Assembly (NCBI GenBank): GCA_018816735.1
Contig: JAHIVH010000070.1
Coordinates: 310,001-374,000 of the forward strand
DNA from: Pseudomonadota bacterium
Lineage (GTDB): Bacteria > Desulfobacterota > Desulfobacteria > Desulfobacterales > JAHIVH01
Length of the DNA stretch: 64,000 bases
Direction: 5' to 3'
Part shown: positions 18,794-28,544 of the stretch, piece by piece
Numbering within the stretch: the stretch's first letter is position 1
Layout: each line of letters opens with the position of its first letter
The notes under the pieces: model-generated
Database searches by the model: none
The model's input: the letters and a program-made list of their open reading frames with translations, nothing else
What the model was told of the DNA's origin: nothing
Translations under genes and position numbers: made by a program

Positions 18794-19396
18794 ATGGGAA
18801 AAAAAATGAAACCCTCTTTATTTGTACTCGATAACTATGACTCGTTTACTTATAATCTGGTCCAAATGTTCAAACGATATCCACTGGACATTAACGTATT
18901 CCGAAGTGACAAGATATCCATCGAAACCATCAAAAACGGTCATCCGGATTACATTCTGATCAGTCCTGGCCCTAAAAATCCTGAATATGCAGGTATCTCT
19001 GTCACCACAATCCAGACACTCTGCAAAGATATACCCATTCTGGGTGTGTGCCTTGGCATGCAATGCATCAATGAAGCTTTTGGCGGAAAAACCGTTCGTG
19101 CGCCGCTTCCCGTGCATGGAAAAACATCTGAGGTCTTGCACGCCGGAAATTATCTTTTTAAAGGATTACCATCTCCAGTAAAGGCGGCCCGATACCATTC
19201 CCTGATGACAAGTCCTGCCGGGCATGAACTTGTTGTAACGGCAAAAAGCCCGGATGGTGTGATTATGGGACTATCCCACCCCCGTTATCCGCTGCATGGT
19301 GTTCAGTTCCATCCGGAAAGTTTTCTGACAGAAAAAGGGCATATTATCATTGAGAATTTTTTAAAACTGGGGCCGTTTGATTCATCCCGAAATTGA
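18794..19396 (+). CDS. pabA: Aminodeoxychorismate synthase, glutamine amidotransferase subunit
   Basis: Class I glutamine amidotransferase of 200 residues. The start DNYDSFTYNL, the nucleophile motif GVCLGMQ and the C-terminal catalytic HPESF are those of PabA/TrpG proteins. It hydrolyses glutamine and passes ammonia to the chorismate-binding subunit. PabA and TrpG are nearly indistinguishable by sequence; the call is PabA because the next gene, 24 bp downstream, is a PabB-PabC fusion. The product may also serve anthranilate synthase. It could start at 18794 or at the fifth codon (18806). Confidence 0.88.
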   Translation: MGKKMKPSLFVLDNYDSFTYNLVQMFKRYPLDINVFRSDKISIETIKNGHPDYILISPGPKNPEYAGISVTTIQTLCKDIPILGVCLGMQCINEAFGGKTVRAPLPVHGKTSEVLHAGNYLFKGLPSPVKAARYHSLMTSPAGHELVVTAKSPDGVIMGLSHPRYPLHGVQFHPESFLTEKGHIIIENFLKLGPFDSSRN

Positions 19397-19420
19397 TATC
19401 CCCCAATAAGACATATCAAC

Positions 19421-21670
19421 ATGACAGAAATTAAAGATATTATTGCTATCACAGGAAAAATAAAAAGAATTCATATTGAAAGCATTCATCTGGACGAACC
19501 GTGGGTTGATCTGGCTGCCAGATTTTCTCAATTACCGGGAACGGTTGTTTTATTAAGTGGCGGAAATCTTGATTGTGCAAGATACCATATCATCGCGGCC
19601 AACCCTTTTCTGACCTATTCAGGAAAAAACCAGCGGATGACGATTATTGCGGAAAATCAAACATTTCAATTTGATGGTGATCCGTTTGACGTGCTGCGGT
19701 CTTTGATTGCCTCCTATTCACTTGAAAATACGAATTTACCCTTGCCCATAGCATCAGGGCTTTTTGGATACCTGTCCTATGATCTGAAAGGTGCCATAGA
19801 AGAATTGCCTCGAACCGCCATAGACGACCTTGGGCTCCCCCATATATATTTTATCATCCCCTCACTTCTTTTAGTTCACGATAAAAAAACAGCACAAACA
19901 AAGCTTTATATACCAGAAAGAGACACGCTAACAGGCGCTACCGTCGAAAAATGCATTCATCTTTACAGGAAAATTATCGCTCAAGCACCTTCTGAAGATA
20001 TTAAATATAAAGGAACGGGACCCGGATTTCATTCCAATTTTACGAAAGAATCCTACATGGATACCATTCGTATTATCAGGGAATATATTGCCTCGGGCCA
20101 CGTTTATCAGGTCAATATGAGTCAGCGATTTGAGATCGGCTTTCAAGGAAATCCGTTTTCACTTTTCCAGGATTTGTACCGGAAAAACCCCGCTCCTTTC
20201 TTTGCATTTATCAATGCCGGTGACCACCAAATCGTTTCCACATCACCAGAGCGGTTTCTCCTTCAAAATGGAGAATTTATTGAAAGCAGGCCTATCAAAG
20301 GAACCAGACCCAGAGGAAAAACAGACGAGGAAGACCATCAACTTAAATCAGAACTGGTTGAAAGCAAAAAAGATGATGCCGAGCTTTCCATGATTGTGGA
20401 TCTGATCAGAAATGATATGGGAAAAGTATGTCAGCCGGAAACGGTTAACGTATCCGACCACAAACGCCTTGAGGCTTATCAGAATGTCTATCACCTGGTA
20501 TCGGTTATTGAAGGGAAACTCGATGACAAATCCGATTCCATAGACCTCCTAAAAGCAACTTTTCCCGGAGGATCAATTACAGGGTGTCCCAAAATCAGGT
20601 CCATGGAAATTATTGATGAGCTTGAAACCGTCAGAAGACATATCTATACAGGTTCTATCGGTTATATCAGTTTTCATCAGACCATGGATCTGTCCATAGC
20701 CATCCGGACAGCGACTATTATTAATGACAAGCTGTTTTTTTCCGTTGGCGGCGGTATTGTCTATGACTCAGATCCTTTTTCCGAATATAGTGAAACCCTG
20801 CATAAAGGCCAAACACTTATTGATACAATCACGGGACATCAGGATAAAGAAAAACTAAAACCGGTTCATGCATGGTTTAATGGCGCACTTATTCCGGTTC
20901 AAAATATCAGGATTCCAATAACTGACCTTGGATTTCAGTACGGTTACGGCTTCTTTGAAACCATCCGGGTCGTCAATGGAAACATTCGGTTTCTGGGTGA
21001 ACATATTCACAGATTCAATCGAACCTGGGCGGAGCTTTACCCGTCTGATCCACCGGATTTAAGCTGGGACGAAATCATTCTCCAGGTCATCCGCAAAAAT
21101 GGCCTCATGGATCAAGTGGCAGCCATTAAGCTAATAACATCTTTTGGCAACAGGCATCATAAACCATTTAACCATCATCTTGTTGTCACCTCAAGACCGT
21201 ACACCCATCGCCTTGAAGAAACAGGACAGCGGGGACTCACCATTTCAACATACCCGCATTCAAGAAAAACACCGCTGGCGGATCATAAATCGCTGAACTA
21301 TTTATTTTATTTACAAGCAGGTGCTTATGCAAAACAAAACAATGCCGACGAGGCCCTGATACTGAATCCGGACAACAGTATCTCGGAAACCCATACCGCA
21401 AACATTTTTTTAATTTCCGGTAAACACGTAACACTCCCCTTATCCGAGCATGTGCTTCCCGGAGTTATGGAAAAAGAGGTGGTCAAACTGCTTCGATCCT
21501 GGAATTACATGATTGAAAGAAAAAAAATATATAAAGACGATCTCTTTCTTGCAGACCAAGTGATTGCCTCAAATTCATTAATGGGCGCTGTTGCCGTTAC
21601 GCATATTGATGGTGCACCGCTTCAGTCTACACGCACAATTTCAGACAAAATCAACCTTGTCATTTTATAA
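19421..21670 (+). CDS. pabBC: Aminodeoxychorismate synthase/lyase fusion (PabB-PabC)
   Basis: A 749-residue fusion of two folate-pathway enzymes. Residues 1 to about 470 form PabB, which makes 4-amino-4-deoxychorismate from chorismate and ammonia; the catalytic PIKGT lysine (near 290, RPIKGTRPRG), DLIRNDMGKV and GGSITGCPKIRSMEIID are present. Residues from about 478 form PabC, a class IV PLP lyase that releases pyruvate to give p-aminobenzoate; FQYGYGFFETI and the PLP lysine in DHKSLNYL (near 623) are seen. With pabA it forms a complete p-aminobenzoate unit. Such PabB-PabC fusions are known in other bacteria. Confidence 0.93.
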   Translation: MTEIKDIIAITGKIKRIHIESIHLDEPWVDLAARFSQLPGTVVLLSGGNLDCARYHIIAANPFLTYSGKNQRMTIIAENQTFQFDGDPFDVLRSLIASYSLENTNLPLPIASGLFGYLSYDLKGAIEELPRTAIDDLGLPHIYFIIPSLLLVHDKKTAQTKLYIPERDTLTGATVEKCIHLYRKIIAQAPSEDIKYKGTGPGFHSNFTKESYMDTIRIIREYIASGHVYQVNMSQRFEIGFQGNPFSLFQDLYRKNPAPFFAFINAGDHQIVSTSPERFLLQNGEFIESRPIKGTRPRGKTDEEDHQLKSELVESKKDDAELSMIVDLIRNDMGKVCQPETVNVSDHKRLEAYQNVYHLVSVIEGKLDDKSDSIDLLKATFPGGSITGCPKIRSMEIIDELETVRRHIYTGSIGYISFHQTMDLSIAIRTATIINDKLFFSVGGGIVYDSDPFSEYSETLHKGQTLIDTITGHQDKEKLKPVHAWFNGALIPVQNIRIPITDLGFQYGYGFFETIRVVNGNIRFLGEHIHRFNRTWAELYPSDPPDLSWDEIILQVIRKNGLMDQVAAIKLITSFGNRHHKPFNHHLVVTSRPYTHRLEETGQRGLTISTYPHSRKTPLADHKSLNYLFYLQAGAYAKQNNADEALILNPDNSISETHTANIFLISGKHVTLPLSEHVLPGVMEKEVVKLLRSWNYMIERKKIYKDDLFLADQVIASNSLMGAVAVTHIDGAPLQSTRTISDKINLVIL

Positions 21671-21849
21671 AGTTGGCATCCACTGATAAGATCCATAATA
21701 CGATTTTCATGCCTCGTGTATTAGAAATGATGCCCCATATTTCGCTCACCCTCATTTTTTATTTGACATCAACTTAATAATTTTACTAACTATTCTGTGA
21801 TTCAAATTCAATCTCTTACATTAACCCCAAATGAACAGGCAGGTAAACC

Positions 21850-23700
21850 ATGATTGAAAAACAGATGCCCTGGGAAAAAGAGTACAAAGTTTTTGGCATT
21901 CCTAAAACGTTAACACCATACCCGGATGAACCCGTATTTCATGCCCTGGATGTGGCAGCAAAAAAGTACAAAAAGCAAGGTTTGATTCAGTTTAACTATA
22001 AAATGACATATCCGGAAGTTAAGGATCATGCGGATAGACTGGCCACTGCGCTTGCTGGAATGGGGTTGAAAAAGGGGGACCGGGTCGCCACTCTTCTTCC
22101 TACGTCAATTCAATTTATTGTTGCAGATTTTGGTATCTCAAAGGCAGGACTTGTTCATATTCCGGGGAGCTCTCTCGAGCCATTTGATACTCTTGAACAC
22201 AAATTTAACGAGGGTACACCCAAAGTACTCATTTGTATGGCTGAAAACAGCGCTCTTGCAAAATCGCTTATGGAAAGCACCTCAGTTGAAACTGTTATTC
22301 TTACGGAAATTGAAGATTATTCCCCAAATCCACCTGTAAAGGTTCCTGTAAAAGATATTGAAGGTGGCCTCTGGCTGACTGAGCTGATTGCAAAGACGGC
22401 ACCCAATCCACCGCACTATACATACGATGTTGAAAAAGATCTGGAGCTGCTGCTTTTCACAGGCGGCACAACCGGACTTCCCAAAGGATGCATGCTTACG
22501 CACCGAAACATTTATGCCAATGCGATTCAAAGTCTGCACGGATTTGGTGCTGCCGGAAAACTCATGAAAGGCGCCATTTCTGTTCTCCTTGGCTTGCCGC
22601 TCTTTCATGCCTATGGGCATCTCGTTATGCACTCCATGGTTGTTGACGGCTATAACCAGATTCTGATCCCGGATGCCAGGGATACCAAATCAATGGTCGA
22701 AATGATACGAACCTATTATCCGGTTATTCAAATGGGGGTGCCCACACAATTTTTGAAAATCACGGATGAATCACTTGACGGTATTGGTATTCTGGGCGTA
22801 TCCGGCTCGGCTCCGCTTCCACCAAACACCCAGAAAAAATTTGAGGAAAAATCGGGTGGTGGGGTTATGGAGGGATACGGACTTTCGGAAATGTCTCCCT
22901 GCACCCATTTAAATACCTCATTTTTACTGAGACTTCTGGGTGGCAGAACACCTGTAAAATTCAACAACATGTTTCTGTGTACGCCTGGTGTAGCCCCATC
23001 AATCAACTGGTTCTTAAGAAAATTGGGAAGTAAAAATTTTGGTTTTATGATGACACGGGGGGTTCATTTTCTTGTTAACAAAACCAAAAAGGAAACCTCT
23101 TCCGGCAGAAAAAATGAAAAACGCGGAACAACAGGAATTTTATTTCCAGATACAGAAGTCAAGCTGATCGATATTGATACAGGAGAAAAGCTATCTGTTG
23201 ATGATATCTTTGCCGGCAAAAAAGGTGAGATGTGCCTTAAAGGCCCGCAGCGAATGTTAGGCTACTGGCCGGAACCTGGAAAAGGCCTGGATGATGAAGG
23301 GTATGTGCGAACAGGAGATGTGGTTACCGTGGATGAACACGGCTACTTCTATATTGTTGACCGAACGAAAGATATGATTAACGTCTCCGGGTACAAGGTG
23401 TATTCAAGAGAAATTGACGATATCCTTTATTCCTACCCAGGAGCCGAGCATGCGGCAACTGTTGGTGTACCTGATCCTGAAAGAGAAGGAAGCGAACGGG
23501 TGGTTGTATACATTCAGCCCAAACCCGAGTATAAAGGTAAAATTAAGGAAGAAGATGTAATCGAGTTCCTGAAAAGCAAAATTGCCAAATATGCTGTACC
23601 CAAAATGGTCAGGTTTGTGGATGAGATGCCATTAACAGAAGTTCAAAAACTGAATAAAAAGGTCATTCGCCAGATGGCCATTGAAGAATACGCCAAATAG
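21850..23700 (+). CDS. AMP-forming acyl-CoA synthetase (long-chain type)
   Basis: A 616-residue ANL-superfamily ligase that activates a carboxylic acid as acyl-AMP and then acyl-CoA. The P-loop FTGGTTGLPKG (about 203-213), the YGLSE aromatic/acidic motif (about 343), YVRTGDV and the C-terminal hinge region with a late catalytic lysine (NKKVIRQ) are present. Between YGLSE and the next conserved strand (GILFPDTEV) about 80 residues are inserted (roughly 345-430), more than usual for the family. The acid is probably a fatty or aromatic acid. AGGCAGG precedes the start. Confidence 0.9.
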   Translation: MIEKQMPWEKEYKVFGIPKTLTPYPDEPVFHALDVAAKKYKKQGLIQFNYKMTYPEVKDHADRLATALAGMGLKKGDRVATLLPTSIQFIVADFGISKAGLVHIPGSSLEPFDTLEHKFNEGTPKVLICMAENSALAKSLMESTSVETVILTEIEDYSPNPPVKVPVKDIEGGLWLTELIAKTAPNPPHYTYDVEKDLELLLFTGGTTGLPKGCMLTHRNIYANAIQSLHGFGAAGKLMKGAISVLLGLPLFHAYGHLVMHSMVVDGYNQILIPDARDTKSMVEMIRTYYPVIQMGVPTQFLKITDESLDGIGILGVSGSAPLPPNTQKKFEEKSGGGVMEGYGLSEMSPCTHLNTSFLLRLLGGRTPVKFNNMFLCTPGVAPSINWFLRKLGSKNFGFMMTRGVHFLVNKTKKETSSGRKNEKRGTTGILFPDTEVKLIDIDTGEKLSVDDIFAGKKGEMCLKGPQRMLGYWPEPGKGLDDEGYVRTGDVVTVDEHGYFYIVDRTKDMINVSGYKVYSREIDDILYSYPGAEHAATVGVPDPEREGSERVVVYIQPKPEYKGKIKEEDVIEFLKSKIAKYAVPKMVRFVDEMPLTEVQKLNKKVIRQMAIEEYAK

Positions 23701-23716
23701 TCATTCAACCGATTTT

Positions 23717-23760
23717 CGATTTCAAGGCCTTTATTTAAAAAAAGGTCTTGAAATCGATTT
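23717..23760 (+). terminator. Intrinsic terminator
   Basis: A 16-bp stem with one wobble pair joins 23717-23732 and 23741-23756 around an 8-nt A-rich loop and is followed by ATTTTGT. It ends the acyl-CoA synthetase gene. Confidence 0.75.
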
Positions 23761-23853
23761 TGTCATGCCTTTTTAATTAAAATGCCTTTTGACAAAAGGA
23801 TAAACACCATATATAAATCCGCATTCTTTGAAAAAAAAAGAAAGGATTTGATC

Positions 23854-24168
23854 ATGGAAAAATTAAAGGGATTTCAGAAAAAATATTTAAGAGAGAATGC
23901 CCACAAACTTAAACCGGTGGTTATCATCGGTCAGAAGGGAATCACAGATCATCTGCTCCAATCTATTGACGCATCTCTTTCCGCTCACGAACTCATCAAA
24001 ATCAAGTTTATCGATTATAAAGAAAAACAGCAAAAAAAAGATATGTTGGCAATCATAGAAAATAAAGAAAAATGTGAGGTGGCTGGTCTTGTGGGTCATA
24101 TTGCGATTATCTTCAGGCAGAACAAAAATCCTGATAAACGAAAAATCGTCCTGCCAGTTTCCAAATAA
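23854..24168 (+). CDS. yhbY: YhbY-family RNA-binding protein
   Basis: A 104-residue CRS1-YhbY (CRM) domain protein that associates with pre-50S ribosomal particles and folds in an IF3-like way. The hallmark GQKGITDHLLQSI loop and the start of the domain (KYLRENAHKLKP) are clear. A start at 23854 is chosen because AAGGA lies seven bases upstream; the frame is open 24 codons further but without homology. It stands alone between two terminator-like or convergent neighbours. Confidence 0.9.
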   Translation: MEKLKGFQKKYLRENAHKLKPVVIIGQKGITDHLLQSIDASLSAHELIKIKFIDYKEKQQKKDMLAIIENKEKCEVAGLVGHIAIIFRQNKNPDKRKIVLPVSK

Positions 24169-24176
24169 TCGCCAAA

Positions 24177-24602
24177 TCACTTTGATGCGTTAATACAAGC
24201 TTCCTTGAGCCGTTCTTTTAAATAACTGACCTCACCTGCATCAGGCTCGTACAGATCGAAACAGTGGGCATCTTCCCCGAGAAGCCCCTCGGGTACAAGA
24301 TCCCCCACATCATCCGGATCTGTAATCAAATCACCATAGAAACAAATAGAAAGCCATCTGTTTTCCGGATCATCATCAATCACATCTATCATGGCAAAAA
24401 GCTCTCTGTCTTTCTGGTTATCATGCTTTGCCCGGAGTGAATAACTGATGCCCGCCCGGCCTTTAAAATCGAACGAAACCCCTTCCATTTGCTCGAGGTA
24501 TTCTTTTAATTCTATAAATATATCCTTCATCTCCTGAGATGCGTCCTGCCAGGAATTGATAAAATAATCGAAGGTATAAATTGTATTCTGATCATCTGAC
24601 AT
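24177..24602 (-). CDS. Unknown acidic protein
   Basis: A 141-residue soluble, strongly acidic protein that I do not recognise. It has a helical N-terminal part, a central beta region (GRAGISYSLRAKHDN then AMIDVID and WLSICFYG) and a C-terminal Asp/Glu-rich stretch (DPDDVGDLVPEGLLGED). The layout suggests a small alpha/beta domain. It lies 12 bp downstream of moaB on the same strand and is therefore probably in the pyrR-moaB operon. No catalytic motif is evident. Confidence 0.72.
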   Translation of the reverse strand: MSDDQNTIYTFDYFINSWQDASQEMKDIFIELKEYLEQMEGVSFDFKGRAGISYSLRAKHDNQKDRELFAMIDVIDDDPENRWLSICFYGDLITDPDDVGDLVPEGLLGEDAHCFDLYEPDAGEVSYLKERLKEACINASK

Positions 24603-24614
24603 GGTTACGCCTCC

Positions 24615-25118
24615 TTACTCGTATATATGCTTTACCAAATGGCCCAGTTCGGGAAAAATAATTGTCTTGCAGGCCAGCTTGCAGGACTTCAGACTTCCGG
24701 GCATGCAAAACACAACCGTCTTGTCGATAATACCTGCTGTTGCTCTTGACAAAATAGCTGCCGAATCTATTTCCTCATAACTCAATTGTGTAAAAATCGT
24801 CCCAAAAGCTGTTAATTCCTTATGAAAAAATGGTTTCACTGCCTCTATGGTCACATCCTTATCACTGATTCCCGTTCCTCCGGTGAATAAAACCGCCTGT
24901 AGCTTAAGCTCATAGACAGCCTGAAAAAGCGATTCTCTTATTCTTTCCCGATCATCAGGCACAACCTTGTGAAGAATAACATCATGACCTTCCTTTACAG
25001 CGCGCTTGACAATCCATTCGCCACTTTTATCGGTTTTGATCGTTCGTGTGGTGGATACGGTTATTACCCCCACAGTAACCTTATCTGGCGATATTTTTTT
25101 ATGTTCCGATGTACTCAT
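24615..25118 (-). CDS. moaB: Molybdopterin biosynthesis protein MoaB/Mog
   Basis: A 167-residue MoaB/MogA-fold protein that adenylylates molybdopterin before molybdenum insertion. The characteristic GGTGISDKDVT loop and a C-terminal PGS loop (CMPGSLKSCKLAC) are visible. It overlaps the upstream pyrR by 4 bp (ATGA), so the two are translationally coupled. Two more molybdopterin genes, mobA and moaC, lie on the other strand less than 1 kb away. This fits the molybdenum/tungsten enzymes expected in a sulfate reducer. Confidence 0.9.
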   Translation of the reverse strand: MSTSEHKKISPDKVTVGVITVSTTRTIKTDKSGEWIVKRAVKEGHDVILHKVVPDDRERIRESLFQAVYELKLQAVLFTGGTGISDKDVTIEAVKPFFHKELTAFGTIFTQLSYEEIDSAAILSRATAGIIDKTVVFCMPGSLKSCKLACKTIIFPELGHLVKHIYE

Positions 25119-25657
25119 GGTTTTCCCTGCATGATGATAACCTTATCTTCCCCGTCATATTCTTTAAGCATGACATTTACGGTATCTGAATAGCTTGTGG
25201 TCACTGTTTTTCCTGAATAATTGGCCTGAATAGGAAGCTCCCTGTAATCCCTGTCTACTAAAACCGCAAGCTCTATACGATCCGGACGCCCAAAATCCAT
25301 CAGCGCATCCATTGCAGCCCTGACAGTTCTTCCTGTAAAAAGCACATCATCAATAAGAATAATCTGTTTGCCGTCAACAGAAAACGCTATATTGGTATCC
25401 TGGACAACGGGGTTGATATCTATCCGGGTCCAGTCATCCCTGTATAAGGTGATATCAATGATACCTGTTGGAATTTCAACATTTTTTAACTTTAATATTT
25501 CAGACTGGAGGCGTTTTGCAAGGTAGACCCCCCGCGTTTGTATGCCTATAAATACAAGATTTTCTATATCCTTGTGAGCCGCCAGAATCTCAGAACAAAT
25601 ACGCTTCAGTATCCGATCAATATCGGATTCAGATAAAATCTCTTTCTCGTTATTCAT
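25115..25657 (-). CDS. pyrR: Bifunctional pyr operon regulator/uracil phosphoribosyltransferase
   Basis: A 180-residue PyrR, the exact usual size. The PRPP-binding motif VILIDDVLFTGRTVRAAM and the RGVYLAKRL region are clear. PyrR binds pyr mRNA in response to uridine nucleotides in many bacteria and has uracil phosphoribosyltransferase activity. The start at 25657 follows GGAGA by seven bases; the frame extends upstream for 18 more codons without support. No pyr genes are in the window, so its target lies elsewhere. It overlaps moaB by 4 bp. Confidence 0.92.
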   Translation of the reverse strand: MNNEKEILSESDIDRILKRICSEILAAHKDIENLVFIGIQTRGVYLAKRLQSEILKLKNVEIPTGIIDITLYRDDWTRIDINPVVQDTNIAFSVDGKQIILIDDVLFTGRTVRAAMDALMDFGRPDRIELAVLVDRDYRELPIQANYSGKTVTTSYSDTVNVMLKEYDGEDKVIIMQGKP

Positions 25658-25916
25658 TGAAATATCTCCGTTACACCCAAAAATATTTTCTGAAATAAAA
25701 GCCTTATTCATATACCAACACTTTGGCCAAGATCAAGTTTTTAACGGATAAACTGACTCTTTTTTTAAGGGTATCCCCCTGCGTGTTCATTTACCCCTGG
25801 CTTCATGTCATAAAAATCCCCTTGATCAAATATGCTATTTTTTCTATATCTCAAGCAAATGCAAGATGAACGATCTGTTTTTTTAATTATTTAATAATGA
25901 CCCTATAGGCCATGTC

Positions 25917-26549
25917 ATGACTGCAATACCCTGTTCCGGCGTTATCTTGGCAGGTGGGCAAAATAAAAGGCTCCCTGGCATTAATAAAGCACTCATCCAG
26001 ATTAACCACAAACATGTCATTGACTATCTCTTTGAGACATTTCAGGCCATTTTCAGGGAAATCATTATCGTTACCAATGAACCTCAATTATTCATGGATT
26101 GGGATGCCATAATTGCCACTGATTTATTTCCGATGAGGTCTTCGCTCACAGGTATCCATAGCGGCCTTTATTACTCAACATCACCATATGCCTTTTTTTC
26201 TGCCTGTGATATGCCTTTTTTAAAAAAAGAGCTGATTCAGACGATTGTGGATTCAATCCAGTCAAATATATCGATCGTCATTCCCAAAACCGCTAACGGT
26301 ATAGAACCTCTGTGCGCCGTATACTCAAAGGCTTGCCTTCCGTCAGTGGAAGATAATCTAAAAAAGGGCGTCCCTAAAATCATGAATTTCTTTAACCGGG
26401 TTAAAGTCCACCACATTTCAGAAGAAAATGTAAGAAAAATTGATCCGAATTTGGACTCGTTTTTTAATATCAACACGCCTTACGATTTGGCAAAGGCAGA
26501 AAAGCATGTTATTGATACTTCTTTAATCTCCGGAGAAAAAAATGACTGA
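25917..26549 (+). CDS. mobA: Molybdenum cofactor guanylyltransferase
   Basis: A 210-residue nucleotidyltransferase that attaches GMP to molybdopterin to form the guanine dinucleotide cofactor (bis-MGD). The signature LAGGQNKRLPGINKAL, the ATDLFP strand and SACDMPFL (a metal-binding Asp) are present. The stop overlaps moaC by 8 bp, so the pair is coupled. The start is the first ATG of the frame after about 200 bp of non-coding DNA. Confidence 0.9.
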   Translation: MTAIPCSGVILAGGQNKRLPGINKALIQINHKHVIDYLFETFQAIFREIIIVTNEPQLFMDWDAIIATDLFPMRSSLTGIHSGLYYSTSPYAFFSACDMPFLKKELIQTIVDSIQSNISIVIPKTANGIEPLCAVYSKACLPSVEDNLKKGVPKIMNFFNRVKVHHISEENVRKIDPNLDSFFNINTPYDLAKAEKHVIDTSLISGEKND

Positions 26550-27018
26550 TTTTACGCATATCGACTCAAACGGGCATGTTCAGATGGTGGATGTTACTGA
26601 AAAAAACCATACCGAACGAACGGCAATCGCAGAAGGTTTTGTCCATCTAAGCCATGAAACCCTTGAAAAAATAATATCTCAAAAGGTTAAAAAGGGGAAT
26701 GTGCTCGAAACAGCAAGGATTGCCGGGATTATGGGGGCTAAAAAAACAGCAGACCTGATTCCCATGTGCCATCCTCTGAATTTGACCTATGTTAAAATTG
26801 ATTTCTTTCCGGATACAGAAAAAAATACCATTCGCATCCAGTCAGAAGCCCGCCTGGTTGGCCAAACCGGCGTGGAAATGGAAGCGCTAACCGCTGTATC
26901 TGTTTCTGCGCTGACGATTTACGACATGGTCAAGTCCTACGATAAAGGGGTATTTTTTTCAGATATCCGATTATTAAAAAAAACTGGCGGAAAGAGCGGT
27001 ACCTTTATCAAACAATAA
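26542..27018 (+). CDS. moaC: Cyclic pyranopterin monophosphate synthase
   Basis: A 158-residue MoaC, which with MoaA converts GTP to the molybdopterin precursor cPMP. MVDVTEK near the start, KKGNVLETARIAGI, the active-site region LIPMCHPL and GVEMEALTAVSVSAL show an intact protein. It overlaps mobA by 8 bp and is followed by rmuC after 16 bp. moaA is not in the window. Confidence 0.95.
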   Translation: MTDFTHIDSNGHVQMVDVTEKNHTERTAIAEGFVHLSHETLEKIISQKVKKGNVLETARIAGIMGAKKTADLIPMCHPLNLTYVKIDFFPDTEKNTIRIQSEARLVGQTGVEMEALTAVSVSALTIYDMVKSYDKGVFFSDIRLLKKTGGKSGTFIKQ

Positions 27019-27034
27019 TCGGCCTTAACTTTAT

Positions 27035-28501
27035 ATGCCTATCATCTCTGTAAATGATCTTATCGGATTTCCCTTCGGGTTGCTGGCCGGGTTGATATTT
27101 GGATGGATTGCCGCAAAACTTTTGTTATCAGGCCGTTTCTCGGTTTTAGCTTCAGAAAACAAGGCTGAAATTGCCACGCTTACAGAAAATATTCGCAACA
27201 AAACTTCAGAAATAGAACAGTTGAAAAAAGGTATTGACGGCTATCAATCAAAAATCGACACAAACCAGATTATTATTTCCGATCTCCAGAAAAAATGTAC
27301 AGAGCTTGAAACCCTTTTTAAAAAGGAAAGGGAAGAGGTTCTGCACAGGGAGTCTTTTGCCACGGAAAGCAGAAAAAATCTGATGGATACTTTCACCGCC
27401 TTGTCATCAAGCGCATTGAAAGAGAACAACCGGTCTTTCATGGAACTTGCCCTTTCTTCCTTTTCAAAGTATATGGATGCGGCCAGGCATGACCTGAACG
27501 TAAAAAGCATAGAGGTCAAAGAAATCGTAAAACCTGTCCGGGATGCCCTTGAACGGTATGACAAACATGTTCAGATCATGGAACTGGAAAGAGAAAAAGC
27601 CTATGGCACATTGACGCAACAGATTTTTGCGCTTTCCGAAGAACAAAAAAATCTCCAGAAAGAAACCGGAAAACTGGTTAAGGCCTTGCAAGAGCCGCAT
27701 ACCAGGGGGCGCTGGGGAGAAATTACCCTGAAACGGGTTGCTGAACTTGCCGGAATGACAGAAAAATGCGATTTTTTCCAACAGGAAACCGCACAATCTG
27801 AAAACGGGCTGATGCGCCCGGATATGATTGTGAGACTTCCAGGAAGCCGAAATATTATTGTTGACGCAAAAGTCCCGCTTTCTGCCTACCTGGATGCTGT
27901 AGAAACAGAAACGGATGCCAACCGGAACCTCCTTTTGGAAACCCATGCCAGACATGTCCAGTCCCATATTCAAAAACTTGCTCAAAAAACATATTGGACA
28001 CAGTTTAAACCCACACCCGAATTTGTCGTCCTTTTCATTCCCGGAGAAAATTTCTTTAGTGCCGCACTTAATAAAAAGCCCAATCTGATTGAAGAGGGTG
28101 TTGAAAAAGGCGTAATTATTGCTACGCCAACCACACTCATCTCTCTTCTCAAAGCAGTTTCATACGGATGGCGACAGGAATTGGCTTCAGAAAATGCTCA
28201 GGCCATCAGTGAGCTGGGACATGAACTTTATGAAAGACTTTTTCTGGTATCCTCTCATATAAACAAGCTTGGAAAGGATATTGAAAAATGCATGCACACC
28301 TATAACCAGATGGTGGGATCAATTGAAAAAAGAGTATTTGTATCTGCGCGAAAATTCGAGAATCTTGGTGTAACGTTAAAAGGGAATAATAAGATTGGCG
28401 ATTTCGATCCCATCATGCAAAAAGCCAGGCAGTTAGACATTCAGGATGATACTGATATGATATTGCCCATATCCGAAAATGCAGATTTGAATACCGAATA
28501 A
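27035..28501 (+). CDS. rmuC: DNA recombination protein RmuC
   Basis: A 488-residue RmuC-family protein: an N-terminal membrane anchor (about 11-32), a long coiled coil (about 40-150) and the conserved nuclease-like domain (GRWGEITLKRVAELAGM, then PDMIVRLPG and IIVDAKVPLSAYLDAV, the last two matching the restriction-enzyme-like fold). RmuC limits inversions at short inverted repeats in E. coli. The gene closely follows moaC and may be cotranscribed with it, but the functions are not related. Confidence 0.93.
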   Translation: MPIISVNDLIGFPFGLLAGLIFGWIAAKLLLSGRFSVLASENKAEIATLTENIRNKTSEIEQLKKGIDGYQSKIDTNQIIISDLQKKCTELETLFKKEREEVLHRESFATESRKNLMDTFTALSSSALKENNRSFMELALSSFSKYMDAARHDLNVKSIEVKEIVKPVRDALERYDKHVQIMELEREKAYGTLTQQIFALSEEQKNLQKETGKLVKALQEPHTRGRWGEITLKRVAELAGMTEKCDFFQQETAQSENGLMRPDMIVRLPGSRNIIVDAKVPLSAYLDAVETETDANRNLLLETHARHVQSHIQKLAQKTYWTQFKPTPEFVVLFIPGENFFSAALNKKPNLIEEGVEKGVIIATPTTLISLLKAVSYGWRQELASENAQAISELGHELYERLFLVSSHINKLGKDIEKCMHTYNQMVGSIEKRVFVSARKFENLGVTLKGNNKIGDFDPIMQKARQLDIQDDTDMILPISENADLNTE

Positions 28502-28544
28502 ACAGATCATATTCATGCTCTTATTGGAAAGTTAGATATTTCAC

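Noticed and set aside
21763..21786. TTGACA upstream of the acyl-CoA synthetase
   Set aside because: No acceptable -10 box at 16-18 bp; kept out of the promoter list.
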